DNA of 64,000 nt from CAVQAH01 sp963784195 (lineage in GTDB: Bacteria; Acidobacteriota; Vicinamibacteria; Vicinamibacterales; 2-12-FULL-66-21), in contig CAWARA010000021.1 in the NCBI GenBank assembly GCA_963784195.1, forward strand, positions 10,389 to 74,388. Reading direction: 5' to 3'. Position 1 is the stretch's first letter, and each line of letters opens with the position of its first letter. Of this stretch, positions 56,272 through 64,000 are shown in pieces. A program made the position numbers and the translations under genes. The notes beneath the pieces were generated by a model. That model was not told the origin of the DNA and searched no databases. It worked only from the letters and a program-made list of their open reading frames with translations.

Positions 56272-57131
56272 CCGCGGGTCTTGGCTATCCCGGGCGCGTT
56301 GCTTTCCTGGGCGGTGGCAGGGATCATGTGGTAATTGACCAGATGGTCGCGAAGGGCGTTGAAGGCTTGCTCCGGTGAGTCCGCGCGGTATAGGAGATCG
56401 AGATCTTTCTCATCTATCGCGCCCCATTCGGCCAGCGGCCGCAGGTCGAGGACTTCGTTCCAGTAGTCGCTGCCGTAGAGCACGACGAGCAGTTTCTTCG
56501 AAAGCTTGCGCGTCTGCGCGAGCGTGAGGATCTCGAACATCTCGTCGAGCGTGCCAAACCCTCCAGGGAAGATCACCAGCGCCTTCGCGAGATAGGCGAA
56601 CCAGAACTTCCGCATGAAGAAGTAGTGGAACTCGAAGTGAAGCCCGTCGGTGATGTACGGGTTCGGTCCCTGCTCGAACGGCAGCCGGATGTTCAGGCCA
56701 ACAGTCTTGCCTCCGGCCTCGTGGGCGCCGCGGTTGGCGGCCTCCATGATCCCCGGTCCTCCGCCTGAGCAGACAACGAACCTCCGCCTCGGCTCTTCGA
56801 GCGAGAGACTCCACTCCGTCAGCAGCCGGGCTACTTCGCGCGCATCCTCGTAGTAGCGCGACCATTCGACGGCTTTCCGGCTGCGTTTCAGCGCCGCCGC
56901 ATGTCCAGCCGCCTTGCGCCCCTTCGAACTCCTCAACTTCAGCAGCGCCTGCTCGGCTGCTTCGCGGCTGTGCACGCGAGCGGACCCGAAGAAGACAACG
57001 GTGTCCTGGATGTTCTCTTTCTTGAATCGACGGGCTGGCTCGAGATACTCCGCCAGGATGCGAAGAGGACGGGCGTCAGCTGTGTTCAGGAACTCAGGAT
57101 TCTCGTAAGCGCGTGGCTGCTGGTTGGACAT
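56268..57131 (-). CDS. LOG-family (TIGR00730) Rossmann-fold protein
   Basis: 287 aa. Contains both family motifs: GGGPGIMEAANRGAHEAGG (residues ~132-150) and FPGGFGTLDEMFEILTL, the PGGxGTxxE site with active-site Arg/Glu. Relatives are nucleotide 5'-monophosphate phosphoribohydrolases (cytokinin-activating in LOG, PpnN in E. coli). The N-terminal ~80 residues (NTADARPLRILAEYLEPARR, KENIQDTVVFFGSARVHS) are the longer PpnN-like form's lead. Cytoplasmic. It converges with NamZ. Confidence 0.9.
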   Translation of the reverse strand: MSNQQPRAYENPEFLNTADARPLRILAEYLEPARRFKKENIQDTVVFFGSARVHSREAAEQALLKLRSSKGRKAAGHAAALKRSRKAVEWSRYYEDAREVARLLTEWSLSLEEPRRRFVVCSGGGPGIMEAANRGAHEAGGKTVGLNIRLPFEQGPNPYITDGLHFEFHYFFMRKFWFAYLAKALVIFPGGFGTLDEMFEILTLAQTRKLSKKLLVVLYGSDYWNEVLDLRPLAEWGAIDEKDLDLLYRADSPEQAFNALRDHLVNYHMIPATAQESNAPGIAKTRG

Positions 57132-57182
57132 GCAGAAAAAACTGTATCATTTTCGGACGACGGAGATGCCGTCCATCGACTG

Positions 57183-57252
57183 CGAGTCCGGCCGTCCGCC
57201 GAAGGTGGTAGCCGGCTTGTCCCGCCGAAGCTTGAGCGAAGGCGGAACCACG
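57183..57252. repeat. REP-like repeat
   Basis: GTCCGGCCGTCCGCCGAAGG...GCCGAAGCTTGAGCGAAGGCGGAA is related in wording and order to the repeat at 56180-56271 (CCGCCGAAGC...CGAAGGCGGA). It lies in the divergent intergenic region just before the cytochrome gene, so it may overlap its promoter. Confidence 0.5.
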
Positions 57253-57268
57253 AAAGGTACGAGCACAT

Positions 57269-57691
57269 ATGCGCCGGGTCATTGCAGCCGCCAGCATCAT
57301 GTTGATATCCGGAGTCGCCGCGACCGCTATCGCCAGGAACCCAGTAGTGCAAAACACTGCCGGTTGGACGCTTCCGGCAGATGCCGACGACAAGAAGAAT
57401 CCGCTGCCGATCGACGAAAGGCTTCTCGCGACCGGCAAAGCCGTGTTCAAGGACAAGTGTGAACGATGCCATGGTCCTGGTGGCCTCGGTGACGGGCCGG
57501 ATGCCGATCCGGATGCGGCCGACATGGACCTCACGAATGCCAAGCGGGCCGACCGGAACTCGGACGGTGTCATGTATTACAAGGTCTGGAACGGACGCAA
57601 GAAACCGAAGATGCCCGCGTTCAGCGCCGAGATCAGCGAGGAGCAGGCGTGGGCGGTGGTCGCCTACGCGCAGTCGCTGAGGAAAAAGTAA
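57269..57691 (+). CDS. Periplasmic c-type cytochrome
   Basis: 140 aa. Signal peptide RRVIAAASIMLISGVAATAIA. One haem site, CERCHGPGGLGDGP (CxxCH) at about residue 69, and a likely distal Met in KPKMPAFSAEI. The last helix, QAWAVVAYAQSLRKK, is typical of class I cytochromes. It carries electrons in the periplasm; partner unknown. Confidence 0.9.
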   Translation: MRRVIAAASIMLISGVAATAIARNPVVQNTAGWTLPADADDKKNPLPIDERLLATGKAVFKDKCERCHGPGGLGDGPDADPDAADMDLTNAKRADRNSDGVMYYKVWNGRKKPKMPAFSAEISEEQAWAVVAYAQSLRKK

Positions 57692-57742
57692 TAAGCCGTA
57701 GTCCGTGGTTCGTGGTTCGTGGCTGGATTGCTGTTGGGGATT

Positions 57743-58897
57743 TCAGAAGAATCTTGTAATGCCCTCGCCGATCACGTAGCCGACGGCTGCGACGCCGAAA
57801 CCAACGGCGAACATGTCGCGGCCACTCGCCCACAGGCTGCGTCCGGTGAACAGGCTCCGTGCGGCGCCGATGCCGAAGTGCGCCAGCATGCTCACCGCAA
57901 GCGAGACCCAGACGGCGTTGTCGTGCGCCATCAGTAGGAACGGAACGATGGGGATGAAGGCGCCAATCGCGGTCGCGACACCGGTGACGACGCCGTCCTT
58001 GAGCGGCGCAAGCTCCGCCGGGTGAATGTTCAGCTCCTCCCGCACCATCGCATCGAGCGCCTGCGTCGGGTCCTTCATCATCTCGCGCGCGGTTTCGCGT
58101 GCCTGTGCGGGCGACAGGCCCTTGCTCTCGTAGATTACCGAGAGCTCGTCTTCTTCGAGGTCCGGCATCAGCCGCATCTCGTACTGCTCCATCTCGATCT
58201 GGTGAGCCTGAACCTCCGCCTCGCTCTTTGCCGCGAGGTAGCCGCTGGCGCCCATTGACAAGGCGTCCGCGATCGCGCCGGCAACGCCGGTGATGATGAC
58301 GACGTGGGGTTGGACGTTCGCACCGATCACGCCTGCCACGAGTCCGAAGTTTGCCGTCAGCCCGTCGTTGAATCCGTACACGACGCTTCGGAGATAACCG
58401 CCGGAGCCACCGACGTGCCACGGCTCGCCCTCGCGCCCCATCGCTTCCGAGAGCTCGCGCGCGTGGATCGCTGAATCGGACGCGATGTCCACGGCCGCTC
58501 TGTGCGTCTGGCGATGAGAGGCCGACCGCGCCAGCCGGAGATACGCCTGCACCTCGCGCCCCTCCTCAGCGAGCAGCAGCGGCAGAATCATGCGGGTGCC
58601 GAACCATCGTGCGAGCACCGCGAGGGCGCGTGTCCTCAGCGACGGGGCATACGAGGGCAAGCGCCGCGCGCCTTCGCGGAACAGCTCCTCCCAGCGCAGG
58701 ACGTGACGATCCTCGACGCGCGCCAGCCGCTCGAACAGATCGCGGCGCTCATCGTTCGGTTCCAGCCCGGCAAGCTGGCGATAGAGGAAGGCCGCGTCCC
58801 GTTCGTCGCTGTAGTGTTCGTCCCAGGTCTCGTCGGGCTGAATGCCGCCCGGGAAAGAGGCATCGGGCTGGGGGCGCTCCTGTGGGGCAGTGGCCAC
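57743..58897 (-). CDS. VIT1/CCC1-type transporter with N-terminal ferritin-like domain
   Basis: 384 aa. Residues ~30-150 form a ferritin/rubrerythrin-like four-helix region with the metal ligands in DERDAAFLYRQLAGLE, RLARVEDRHVLRWEELF and ARELSEAM. The CCC1/VIT membrane domain follows: SVVYGFNDGLTANFGLVAGV (the first-helix signature), IADALSMGASGYLAAKSE (Met/Glu motif), then three C-terminal helices. The acidic cytosolic stretch (LMPDLEEDELSVIYESKGL) is typical. Likely exports Fe2+ or Mn2+ from the cytoplasm; the direction is inference from the family. Confidence 0.92.
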   Translation of the reverse strand: MATAPQERPQPDASFPGGIQPDETWDEHYSDERDAAFLYRQLAGLEPNDERRDLFERLARVEDRHVLRWEELFREGARRLPSYAPSLRTRALAVLARWFGTRMILPLLLAEEGREVQAYLRLARSASHRQTHRAAVDIASDSAIHARELSEAMGREGEPWHVGGSGGYLRSVVYGFNDGLTANFGLVAGVIGANVQPHVVIITGVAGAIADALSMGASGYLAAKSEAEVQAHQIEMEQYEMRLMPDLEEDELSVIYESKGLSPAQARETAREMMKDPTQALDAMVREELNIHPAELAPLKDGVVTGVATAIGAFIPIVPFLLMAHDNAVWVSLAVSMLAHFGIGAARSLFTGRSLWASGRDMFAVGFGVAAVGYVIGEGITRFF

Positions 58898-58953
58898 AGG
58901 TCGATTGTAGTGCCTGCGCGCCGGCCTTTACTCCCATTGTGGCGGCGACTACC

Positions 58954-59451
58954 ATGCAGCTCATGCGGCGGCCGACATCGCCCCACACGCGGACGTCGTT
59001 CGAGTACTCGCTGCTCATCGGCAGCACGCCGGCCCGCATCATTACCGCGTTCTTCGATCCCCGTCTGCTGGGCATGTGGTGGCAGGCGGCGCGTTCGGTG
59101 ACGACTCCCAGGCCAATGGGTGTCTTCGCAGTCGAGTGGAATTCGACGGGTGAGGTTGACGAGGTTCTCGGCCGTCTCGGCGGCGTGTTTCACGGGACGG
59201 TGATCGAATTCGCCGAGGGCGTCGGGTTCTTCATCGCGGATGCGTGGTGGATCCCACCGGAAGGCGAGCCCATCGGGCCAATGGCGCTGGAAGTGAGCTG
59301 TTCGACGGAAGGACAAATGTGCCGGCTGCGCGTGCGTCAGAGCGGCTTCGAGGACACACCCCGGTGGCTCAGCTACTACAACGTCATGACCCGATCGTGG
59401 GTCTCTTCGCTGTCTGCGCTCAAAGAGATCATCGAATCACGTAAGCCGTAA
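58954..59451 (+). CDS. SRPBCC/AHSA1-like protein
   Basis: 165 aa from ATG 58954. SRPBCC (START-like) fold with one hydrophobic pocket: FEYSLLIGSTPARIITAFFD, LGMWWQAARSVTTPRPMG, VFAVEWNSTGEVDE, FFIADAWWIPPEGEP, then the closing helix SWVSSLSALKEIIESRK. AHSA1-type proteins bind small hydrophobic ligands or cochaperones. No signal peptide. Divergent from the VIT1-type gene (56 bp). Confidence 0.8.
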   Translation: MQLMRRPTSPHTRTSFEYSLLIGSTPARIITAFFDPRLLGMWWQAARSVTTPRPMGVFAVEWNSTGEVDEVLGRLGGVFHGTVIEFAEGVGFFIADAWWIPPEGEPIGPMALEVSCSTEGQMCRLRVRQSGFEDTPRWLSYYNVMTRSWVSSLSALKEIIESRKP

Positions 59452-59463
59452 CCGCTCGCGAAC

Positions 59464-60859
59464 TCACGCTTTCTGGACGATCAGGAAGTTTGCGTCGATA
59501 AGGTTCAACTCCGGGCTCACGTTGATGAACACGACCACCGAGCCCGGCCGGACGAGCTCGCGCTCGAGCAGGTCGGAATAGAGCTTCTGGACGTCGGACT
59601 CGGGATTTACGTACGGGATCACACCCCGACAGACCGTCAGCCGCCCAGCCACTTCCTCCGTCGGTGTGGCCGCGAGAATAGGCGCCTGCGGACGCAGCGC
59701 GGACAGCAGCCGCGCGGTCTTTCCCTCGGTGGTCACTGCCACAATCGCGTCCGCCTGCCCGGTTGTGGCCAGCGTGACGGCAGCTTCGCACATCGCGCGC
59801 CCATGACGGCTTCCCGTCGGGTCGTCCGCCAGTCTTACCGGAGCGGACGGCGGGACCAGCTCGGCATCACGAATCACGGCGTCGAGCGTCTGCACCGCCT
59901 GCACGGGAAAAGCGCCAACCGCGGTCTCACCGGCCAGCATGATTGCGTCGGCGCCCTGATCGACGGCGTTCGCCGCGTCGCTCACTTCCGCGCGTGTCGG
60001 GCGGGGCTCGACGCGCATCGACTCAAACACCTGCGTCGCCAGGATGGCGACGCGACCGGCCGTGCGCGCCCGGTGGATGATTTCCTTCTGGATCCGCGGC
60101 ACCTGTTCGAGTGGCATCTCGAGACCGAGATCACCCCGCGCCACCATCACGCCCTGCGCGATCGCGAGGATCGCGCCTAGATTCTGGACCGCCGCGGGCC
60201 GCTCGATCTTTGCGATCACCGGCACGACGCGCCCGGCGTCATGCATGATCGACACAGCACGATGGCAATCGTCGGCGTTCTGGACGAAGCTCAATGCGAT
60301 CAAATCGACGCCGAGCCGCAACGCGAACCGCAGATCCGCTTCGTCCTTCGCGGTGATCGCCGACGCGGGCAGCGCGACACCCGGCGCATTGATGCCTTTG
60401 TGCCCGCCGAGCGGCCCGCCGTTGACGACAACGGTCCGCAGCTCGTCACCCGTCGCTTCGACCACGCGCAACTCAATCCGTCCATCGTCGAGCAGCAGCC
60501 GGTCGCCCCGTTTCGCGGATCGGATCAACTCAGCATAGGGCGTAAAGATCCTGCCCGGCTCCGAGGGCGAGTCGCCCGGGGCGATGGCCAGCTCGTCGCC
60601 CGGCGCAAGCGTCAGCGGCGAGCTGCCTGCTGGCCCGGTACCGAATCTTGGGACCGCTGAGGTCCGTAAGAATCCCAATGCGGCGCTGACCGCGGGCAGC
60701 CGCGGCGCGTATGTGCGAGAAGACCTTGGCGTGGGAGTCGTGTGTCCCATGAGAAAAGTTCAGCCTGAACACGTCGACGCCAGCGCCGATCAGCGCCTCG
60801 ATGGATGTCAGTTCGCAGCTCGCCGGACCGACCGTGGCCACGATCTTCGTTTGTCTCAT
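59464..60859 (-). CDS. pyk: Pyruvate kinase (frameshifted)
   Basis: About 465 aa. It converts phosphoenolpyruvate and ADP to pyruvate and ATP. From ATG 60859: TKIVATVGPASCELTSIEAL, GVDVFRLNFSHG, then GILTDLSGPKIR. Near 60648 an indel (probably 5 bp at a repeated TTCG) moves the frame, and FGTGPAGSSPLTLAPGD continues. The rest is intact: LLLDDGRIELRV, VIAKIERPAAV (active-site Lys), GVMVARGDLGLEMP (metal-binding), ADAIMLAGETAVGAFP, and the C-terminal allosteric-like domain ending DANFLIVQKA. Confidence 0.93.
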
Positions 60860-60883
60860 CGCCGGTCTTTCACGGAACGCAAT

Positions 60884-60931
60884 CCCCATCGCCCATCGCC
60901 ATTGCCCATCGCCCATTGCCCATCGCCCATC
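60884..60931. repeat. Low-complexity CCCATCGCC/CCCATTGCC repeat
   Basis: Three to five imperfect copies of an ~8-base unit just upstream of the pyruvate kinase start, covering the space to the alcohol-dehydrogenase stop. The same motif class occurs at 24334-24365. Confidence 0.7.
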
Positions 60932-62036
60932 ACGAACCCCACGGGTCCACCAGCGCCTTGGTAATCGTCATCGCCTCGGCATCCTCGAGCGCCTGCCCGA
61001 GCGTGTGCAGCGAGTAGGTGCGCTGGCCGATCGAGCGCCAGGGAATCTGCTGTGCGTAGCGCTCCAGGAAACCGATCGCGCGCAGAAAGTGCCCGGGTTC
61101 GCTGCCCCAGCAGCCGCGGATTTCGAGGTGCTTCCGGTTGATGTGCCAGTGCGCGTTGATGGTGCTCGGGCCCACGTCCGTGTAATGACCGGCAATCACA
61201 TAGCGGCCTCCGTCGCGAACGAGCGCGAGGCCCTCTTCGACCGCTCGCGCGGATCCCGCGGCTTCGATGGCGACGTCGGGACCCTCGCCGTGTGTCAGTT
61301 CGCGTATGGCCGTTGCTCGCGCTTCGACGCCTGTCGTCGCGATGTCGAAGACGACATCGGCGCCCATCGCTCGGCCGAGCGTCAGCCGCTCGGGCGGTCC
61401 ACCAATCAGCACGATCGTCGACGCCCCGCCGAGGCGCGCGAGTGCGACGACGCTGAGACCGACGGCGCCGGCACCCTGGACAACGACGGAGTCGCCCGGC
61501 CGGAGCGCCGCCCGCTCGAGCACGTGAACTGCCGTCAGCAGCCCGCATCCGCCGCCGATGTAGTCGTCGAACCCGACTTTGTCAGGGAGCCTGGCGATCC
61601 CGACGCCAGGTTCGAGATAGATGTACTGCGACCAGCCCCCAAACAGTCCATCAGAGGCCGAATCGGTGATGCCGTAGACGCGCCTCGCGGTACACTTCGT
61701 CGGCGTGCGATGCACGGTGCAGGCGCGGCAGCGGCCGCATGTCCGGTGGACATCGAAGAACACCGCGCGATCGCCCTCTCGAAGCGTCGATCCGTCGATG
61801 CCGCGAATAGCGCCACGTATCGACTCGAGCGTCCCGGCGGACACGTGGCCGGGGATGATCGGATACGGGACACCGGCGAGCCGCCCGTGCCAGAGGTGAA
61901 CGTCCGTGCCACACACCTCGGACCGGGCCGTGCGCAACAACGCTGATCCTGGTTCCAAATCGGGACGGGGGAATTCGCGTATTTCGATCGGCCGCCGCGG
62001 CTCGGGCATCACGGCCGCAAGGATGCGATTGGTCAC
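60930..62036 (-). CDS. Zinc-dependent alcohol dehydrogenase family protein
   Basis: 368 aa, normal MDR length. Catalytic zinc ligands in VCGTDVHLWHGR (Cys) and IIPGHVSAG (His); structural zinc knuckle CGRCRACTVHRTPTKC, here with the four Cys in the right order; NAD-binding GAGAVGLSVVALARLGGA. Relatives act on sugar alcohols, sorbitol or threonine. Substrate unresolved. It lies directly upstream of pyruvate kinase on the same strand, separated only by repeats. Confidence 0.9.
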   Translation of the reverse strand: MTNRILAAVMPEPRRPIEIREFPRPDLEPGSALLRTARSEVCGTDVHLWHGRLAGVPYPIIPGHVSAGTLESIRGAIRGIDGSTLREGDRAVFFDVHRTCGRCRACTVHRTPTKCTARRVYGITDSASDGLFGGWSQYIYLEPGVGIARLPDKVGFDDYIGGGCGLLTAVHVLERAALRPGDSVVVQGAGAVGLSVVALARLGGASTIVLIGGPPERLTLGRAMGADVVFDIATTGVEARATAIRELTHGEGPDVAIEAAGSARAVEEGLALVRDGGRYVIAGHYTDVGPSTINAHWHINRKHLEIRGCWGSEPGHFLRAIGFLERYAQQIPWRSIGQRTYSLHTLGQALEDAEAMTITKALVDPWGS

Positions 62037-62110
62037 GTCGTACGTTACCCTGTCTAAGAGAAGCCCTGCTTCGTTGCGGTAGTGAGCTTACCACTCGAAA
62101 CGATCACCTC

Positions 62111-62821
62111 ATGCGCTTTCACACTCCCGAGCGTCGGTTGTCAATGTACGTCTGCGTGTGCACCGTCGCGGTGCTCCTCATGCCGAGCCTTTCAACGGCG
62201 CAAACCTACCAGGTTCAGCAGCCTCGCCGGCAGTTCGTCAGCGTCAGCCTCGACTGGCTGTACACGCAGCCGCTGCACTTCGCCGAACACCCAATCGAGG
62301 ACCTGCTGGGCACCGAGGTCGGCTCAGCGCAGATGCAGGAGTACGACTACCAGACGCGTGACGGCAACACGCGCATCACCGTACAGGAGTTCTCGCGCCG
62401 AAGTCAGGGAGGCGGGGTGACGGTTTTTCCGCTCGGCCTGAGGACCGGCACGACCCTCGCAATCAGGGGGAGCGTCGAAGGCCTGCCCGACATCAGAATG
62501 ACGTTCGAGGGCGCGGCGCCTTTCAGCAGTTATGCGCTGACGAACGCCCGCGCCTATGACGTCGGTGGCGGCATTTACGTTTCCGATCGTTCGGGTGGCT
62601 GGGGCCTCGGCAGCCGCGCGTTCGTGCTCGCTGGCATCGGCAGGATAAGCAGCGATCTCGGCGACGGCCGACGATACTTCGCTGAAGGCGGCGGCGGACT
62701 GACGTCGGGCCCTCTGGGCGTCGACTTGTCTGTCAAGTTTGCATGGAACAAGCTGCACGATCCGGTCGAGCACCAGTTTTTCACGGTGCCGATCACCATT
62801 CGGGGGACTGTGAGCTTTTAG
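62111..62821 (+). CDS. Outer-membrane barrel-like hypothetical protein
   Basis: 236 aa. Signal peptide TVAVLLMPSLSTAQ. About eight predicted amphipathic beta strands (FVSVSLDWLYTQP, TLAIRGSVEGL, GWGLGSRAFVLAG, VDLSVKFAWNKL) and a C-terminal GTVSF, with the terminal Phe used for barrel insertion. No family recognised. Divergent from the alcohol dehydrogenase. Confidence 0.65.
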   Translation: MRFHTPERRLSMYVCVCTVAVLLMPSLSTAQTYQVQQPRRQFVSVSLDWLYTQPLHFAEHPIEDLLGTEVGSAQMQEYDYQTRDGNTRITVQEFSRRSQGGGVTVFPLGLRTGTTLAIRGSVEGLPDIRMTFEGAAPFSSYALTNARAYDVGGGIYVSDRSGGWGLGSRAFVLAGIGRISSDLGDGRRYFAEGGGGLTSGPLGVDLSVKFAWNKLHDPVEHQFFTVPITIRGTVSF

Positions 62822-62846
62822 TCTGGCTTCTTCTGTAGAGCGCGAG

Positions 62847-63023
62847 ATGCCCAATTCGATTGACAGCTGGCTCGCCGCGGCCTGCGCCGATGCCGAGCGC
62901 CGCGGACTGCCGGAGCTGAAGCCGCTGCTCGAAGCGCTGGCGCGTTCAACCGCCGCGTTGCGCGCCGCCGACGAATCGCACCGCTCCTCGGCCAGGCTGT
63001 CATCGCCAAAGGAGCCCGAATGA
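62847..63023 (+). CDS. 58-residue helical protein coupled to the amidase
   Basis: ATG 62847 to TGA 63021-63023, which overlaps the amidase start as ATGA. The sequence DSWLAAACADAERRGLPELK and PLLEALARSTAALRAADE is helical, with a short acidic/polar tail. Small helical partners (GatC- and AtzG-like) of amidase-family proteins are commonly encoded directly upstream, so this may be such a subunit, although it lacks the usual C-terminal Phe/Pro motif. Confidence 0.6.
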   Translation: MPNSIDSWLAAACADAERRGLPELKPLLEALARSTAALRAADESHRSSARLSSPKEPE

Positions 63024-64000
63024 GCGCGCCGGACCTCCGGCGCATCGTCGACATCGCACCCTTGGTGCGCTCGAAGGCGATCTCCGCGACCCAGCTGGTG
63101 GAGAACTGTCTGCACGAGATCGTGGCGCAGAAGCCGGTCAATGCCTTTACGACGGTCCTCGAAGCGAGCGCGCTCGAGGAGGCCCGTGAGGCGGACGCAC
63201 AGATCGCGTCAGGAAGATGGCGAGGGCCGCTGCACGGTGTGCCGGTGGCGATCAAGGATTTGATCGACGTGGCCGGCACGCGCACGACGTCAGGATCCGC
63301 CGTTCCATCTGTTGAAGCTCGAACAGATGCACCGGTCGTGACGCGCCTGCGCGAGGCGGGCGCGATCGTGATCGGCAAGACGAACCTGCACGAGTTCGCC
63401 TACGGGACGACGAGTGAAGAAACCGCGTTCGGCCCCGTGAGAAATCCTCTGGATCTGTCGCGATCGGCAGGCGGATCGAGCGGAGGATCGGCCGCCGCAC
63501 TGGCCGCCGGCATGTGCTTCGGTGCGGTCGGTACCGATACCGGCGGCTCGATCAGGATCCCGTCCGCGGCCTGCGGCACGGTGGGGCTGAAGCCGACCTA
63601 CAACGAACTGCCCCTCACCGGCATCGTCCCTCTCAGCGGCTCGTTCGATCACGTGGGCCCGATGGCGCGAAGCGTCGCCGATGCCATTCTCTTGTTCCAG
63701 GCCATCCAGGGTGCGCAGCCTGGCGGCCTCGAGGCGGGCGTGGGCCGACTCACGTTCGGCATTCCGTACCGCTACTTCTGCGATCGAGTCGATGACGATG
63801 TTGCGAGCGCGCTGGCGCGTGTGCGGACAGCGCTGACAGAAGCCGGCCACGGGGTTGCCGACGTCGAGATCGCCCACGCCGAATGGACGCCTGACGTCTA
63901 CCTTCACGTCATGCTCCCCGAGGCGTCGTGGTACCACGCATCGCTGCTCGAACGCCATGCATCGAGCTACTCACCAGGCGTTCGGCTGCGATTGGAAATG
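63020..64000 (+). CDS. Amidase signature family enzyme, GatA/AtzE-like (cut by window edge)
   Basis: At least 327 residues, open at the right edge; full proteins are ~450-480. Amidase signature: catalytic Lys in PLHGVPVAIKDLIDVAG, cis-Ser in SAGGSSGGSAAALAAG and the nucleophile Ser in GTDTGGSIRIPSAACG. Such enzymes hydrolyse amides or transfer ammonia (Glu-tRNA amidotransferase). The start overlaps the 58-codon gene by 4 bp. Because the 3' part is missing, specificity cannot be judged. Confidence 0.9.
   Translation, partial: MSAPDLRRIVDIAPLVRSKAISATQLVENCLHEIVAQKPVNAFTTVLEASALEEAREADAQIASGRWRGPLHGVPVAIKDLIDVAGTRTTSGSAVPSVEARTDAPVVTRLREAGAIVIGKTNLHEFAYGTTSEETAFGPVRNPLDLSRSAGGSSGGSAAALAAGMCFGAVGTDTGGSIRIPSAACGTVGLKPTYNELPLTGIVPLSGSFDHVGPMARSVADAILLFQAIQGAQPGGLEAGVGRLTFGIPYRYFCDRVDDDVASALARVRTALTEAGHGVADVEIAHAEWTPDVYLHVMLPEASWYHASLLERHASSYSPGVRLRLEM

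Overview
The window is a GC-rich stretch of chromosome that fits an Acidobacteriota genome, most likely of the Vicinamibacteria type. The evidence is the gene families present: a TonB-dependent receptor with an N-terminal carboxypeptidase-regulatory-like domain, two ABC permeases of the acidobacterial duplicated orphan permease (ADOP) type with a PadR regulator, a secreted protein with the VWFA-related acidobacterial domain, a Reg_prop/Y_Y_Y sensor kinase, and a Ser/Thr kinase with a TolB-like and TPR tail. No phage, integrase, transposase or CRISPR array was found.

Layout. 0.1-8.9 kb: a YiiX-like hydrolase, a dicarboxylate/amino-acid symporter, a standalone TIR-like nucleotide-binding protein facing a frameshifted nucleotidyltransferase, small hypothetical genes, an RRM RNA-binding protein, small membrane proteins and an ABC-type substrate-binding lipoprotein. 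8.9-19.9 kb: a leftward regulatory block with a large PKD/Ig-like/pentapeptide exported protein behind a single-domain response regulator, a leucine-rich-repeat (LRR) insert bounded by two 186-bp direct repeats, a NarL-type regulator with its propeller kinase, and a short FG-GAP protein. 20-31.9 kb: the TonB receptor, a large inverted repeat, a short-chain dehydrogenase, an alpha/beta hydrolase, a retropepsin-like protease, alkaline phosphatase, phytase, a glutaminyl cyclotransferase remnant, tRNA-Gln(UUG), a DUF6265-like protein and a MOSC protein. 32-39.5 kb: exported hypothetical proteins, a HAD phosphatase, a YidH-like membrane protein, a beta-barrel protein, and a kinase/regulator cluster. 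39.9-53 kb: two PQQ-type propellers, the Ser/Thr kinase, ADOP permease 1, the VWFA protein, PadR and ADOP permease 2. 53-64 kb: a DUF4287/DUF5655 protein, NamZ-type muramidase, LOG-family protein, cytochrome c, VIT1-type transporter, SRPBCC protein, pyruvate kinase, a zinc alcohol dehydrogenase, a barrel-like protein, and an amidase that runs off the right edge.

Two themes link genes. Alkaline phosphatase and phytase, with a phased TTAAC repeat array before the adjacent protease, look like a phosphate-scavenging island. The PadR/ADOP pair shares a 31-bp intergenic gap inside a palindrome that contains both start codons.

A caution for every reader: at least fifteen otherwise conserved genes carry one or more single-base-type frameshifts. 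Their conserved sequence resumes immediately in another frame, which is more typical of residual indel errors in an assembly than of real decay. Such genes are listed here as single CDS features spanning the break, with the break position given.
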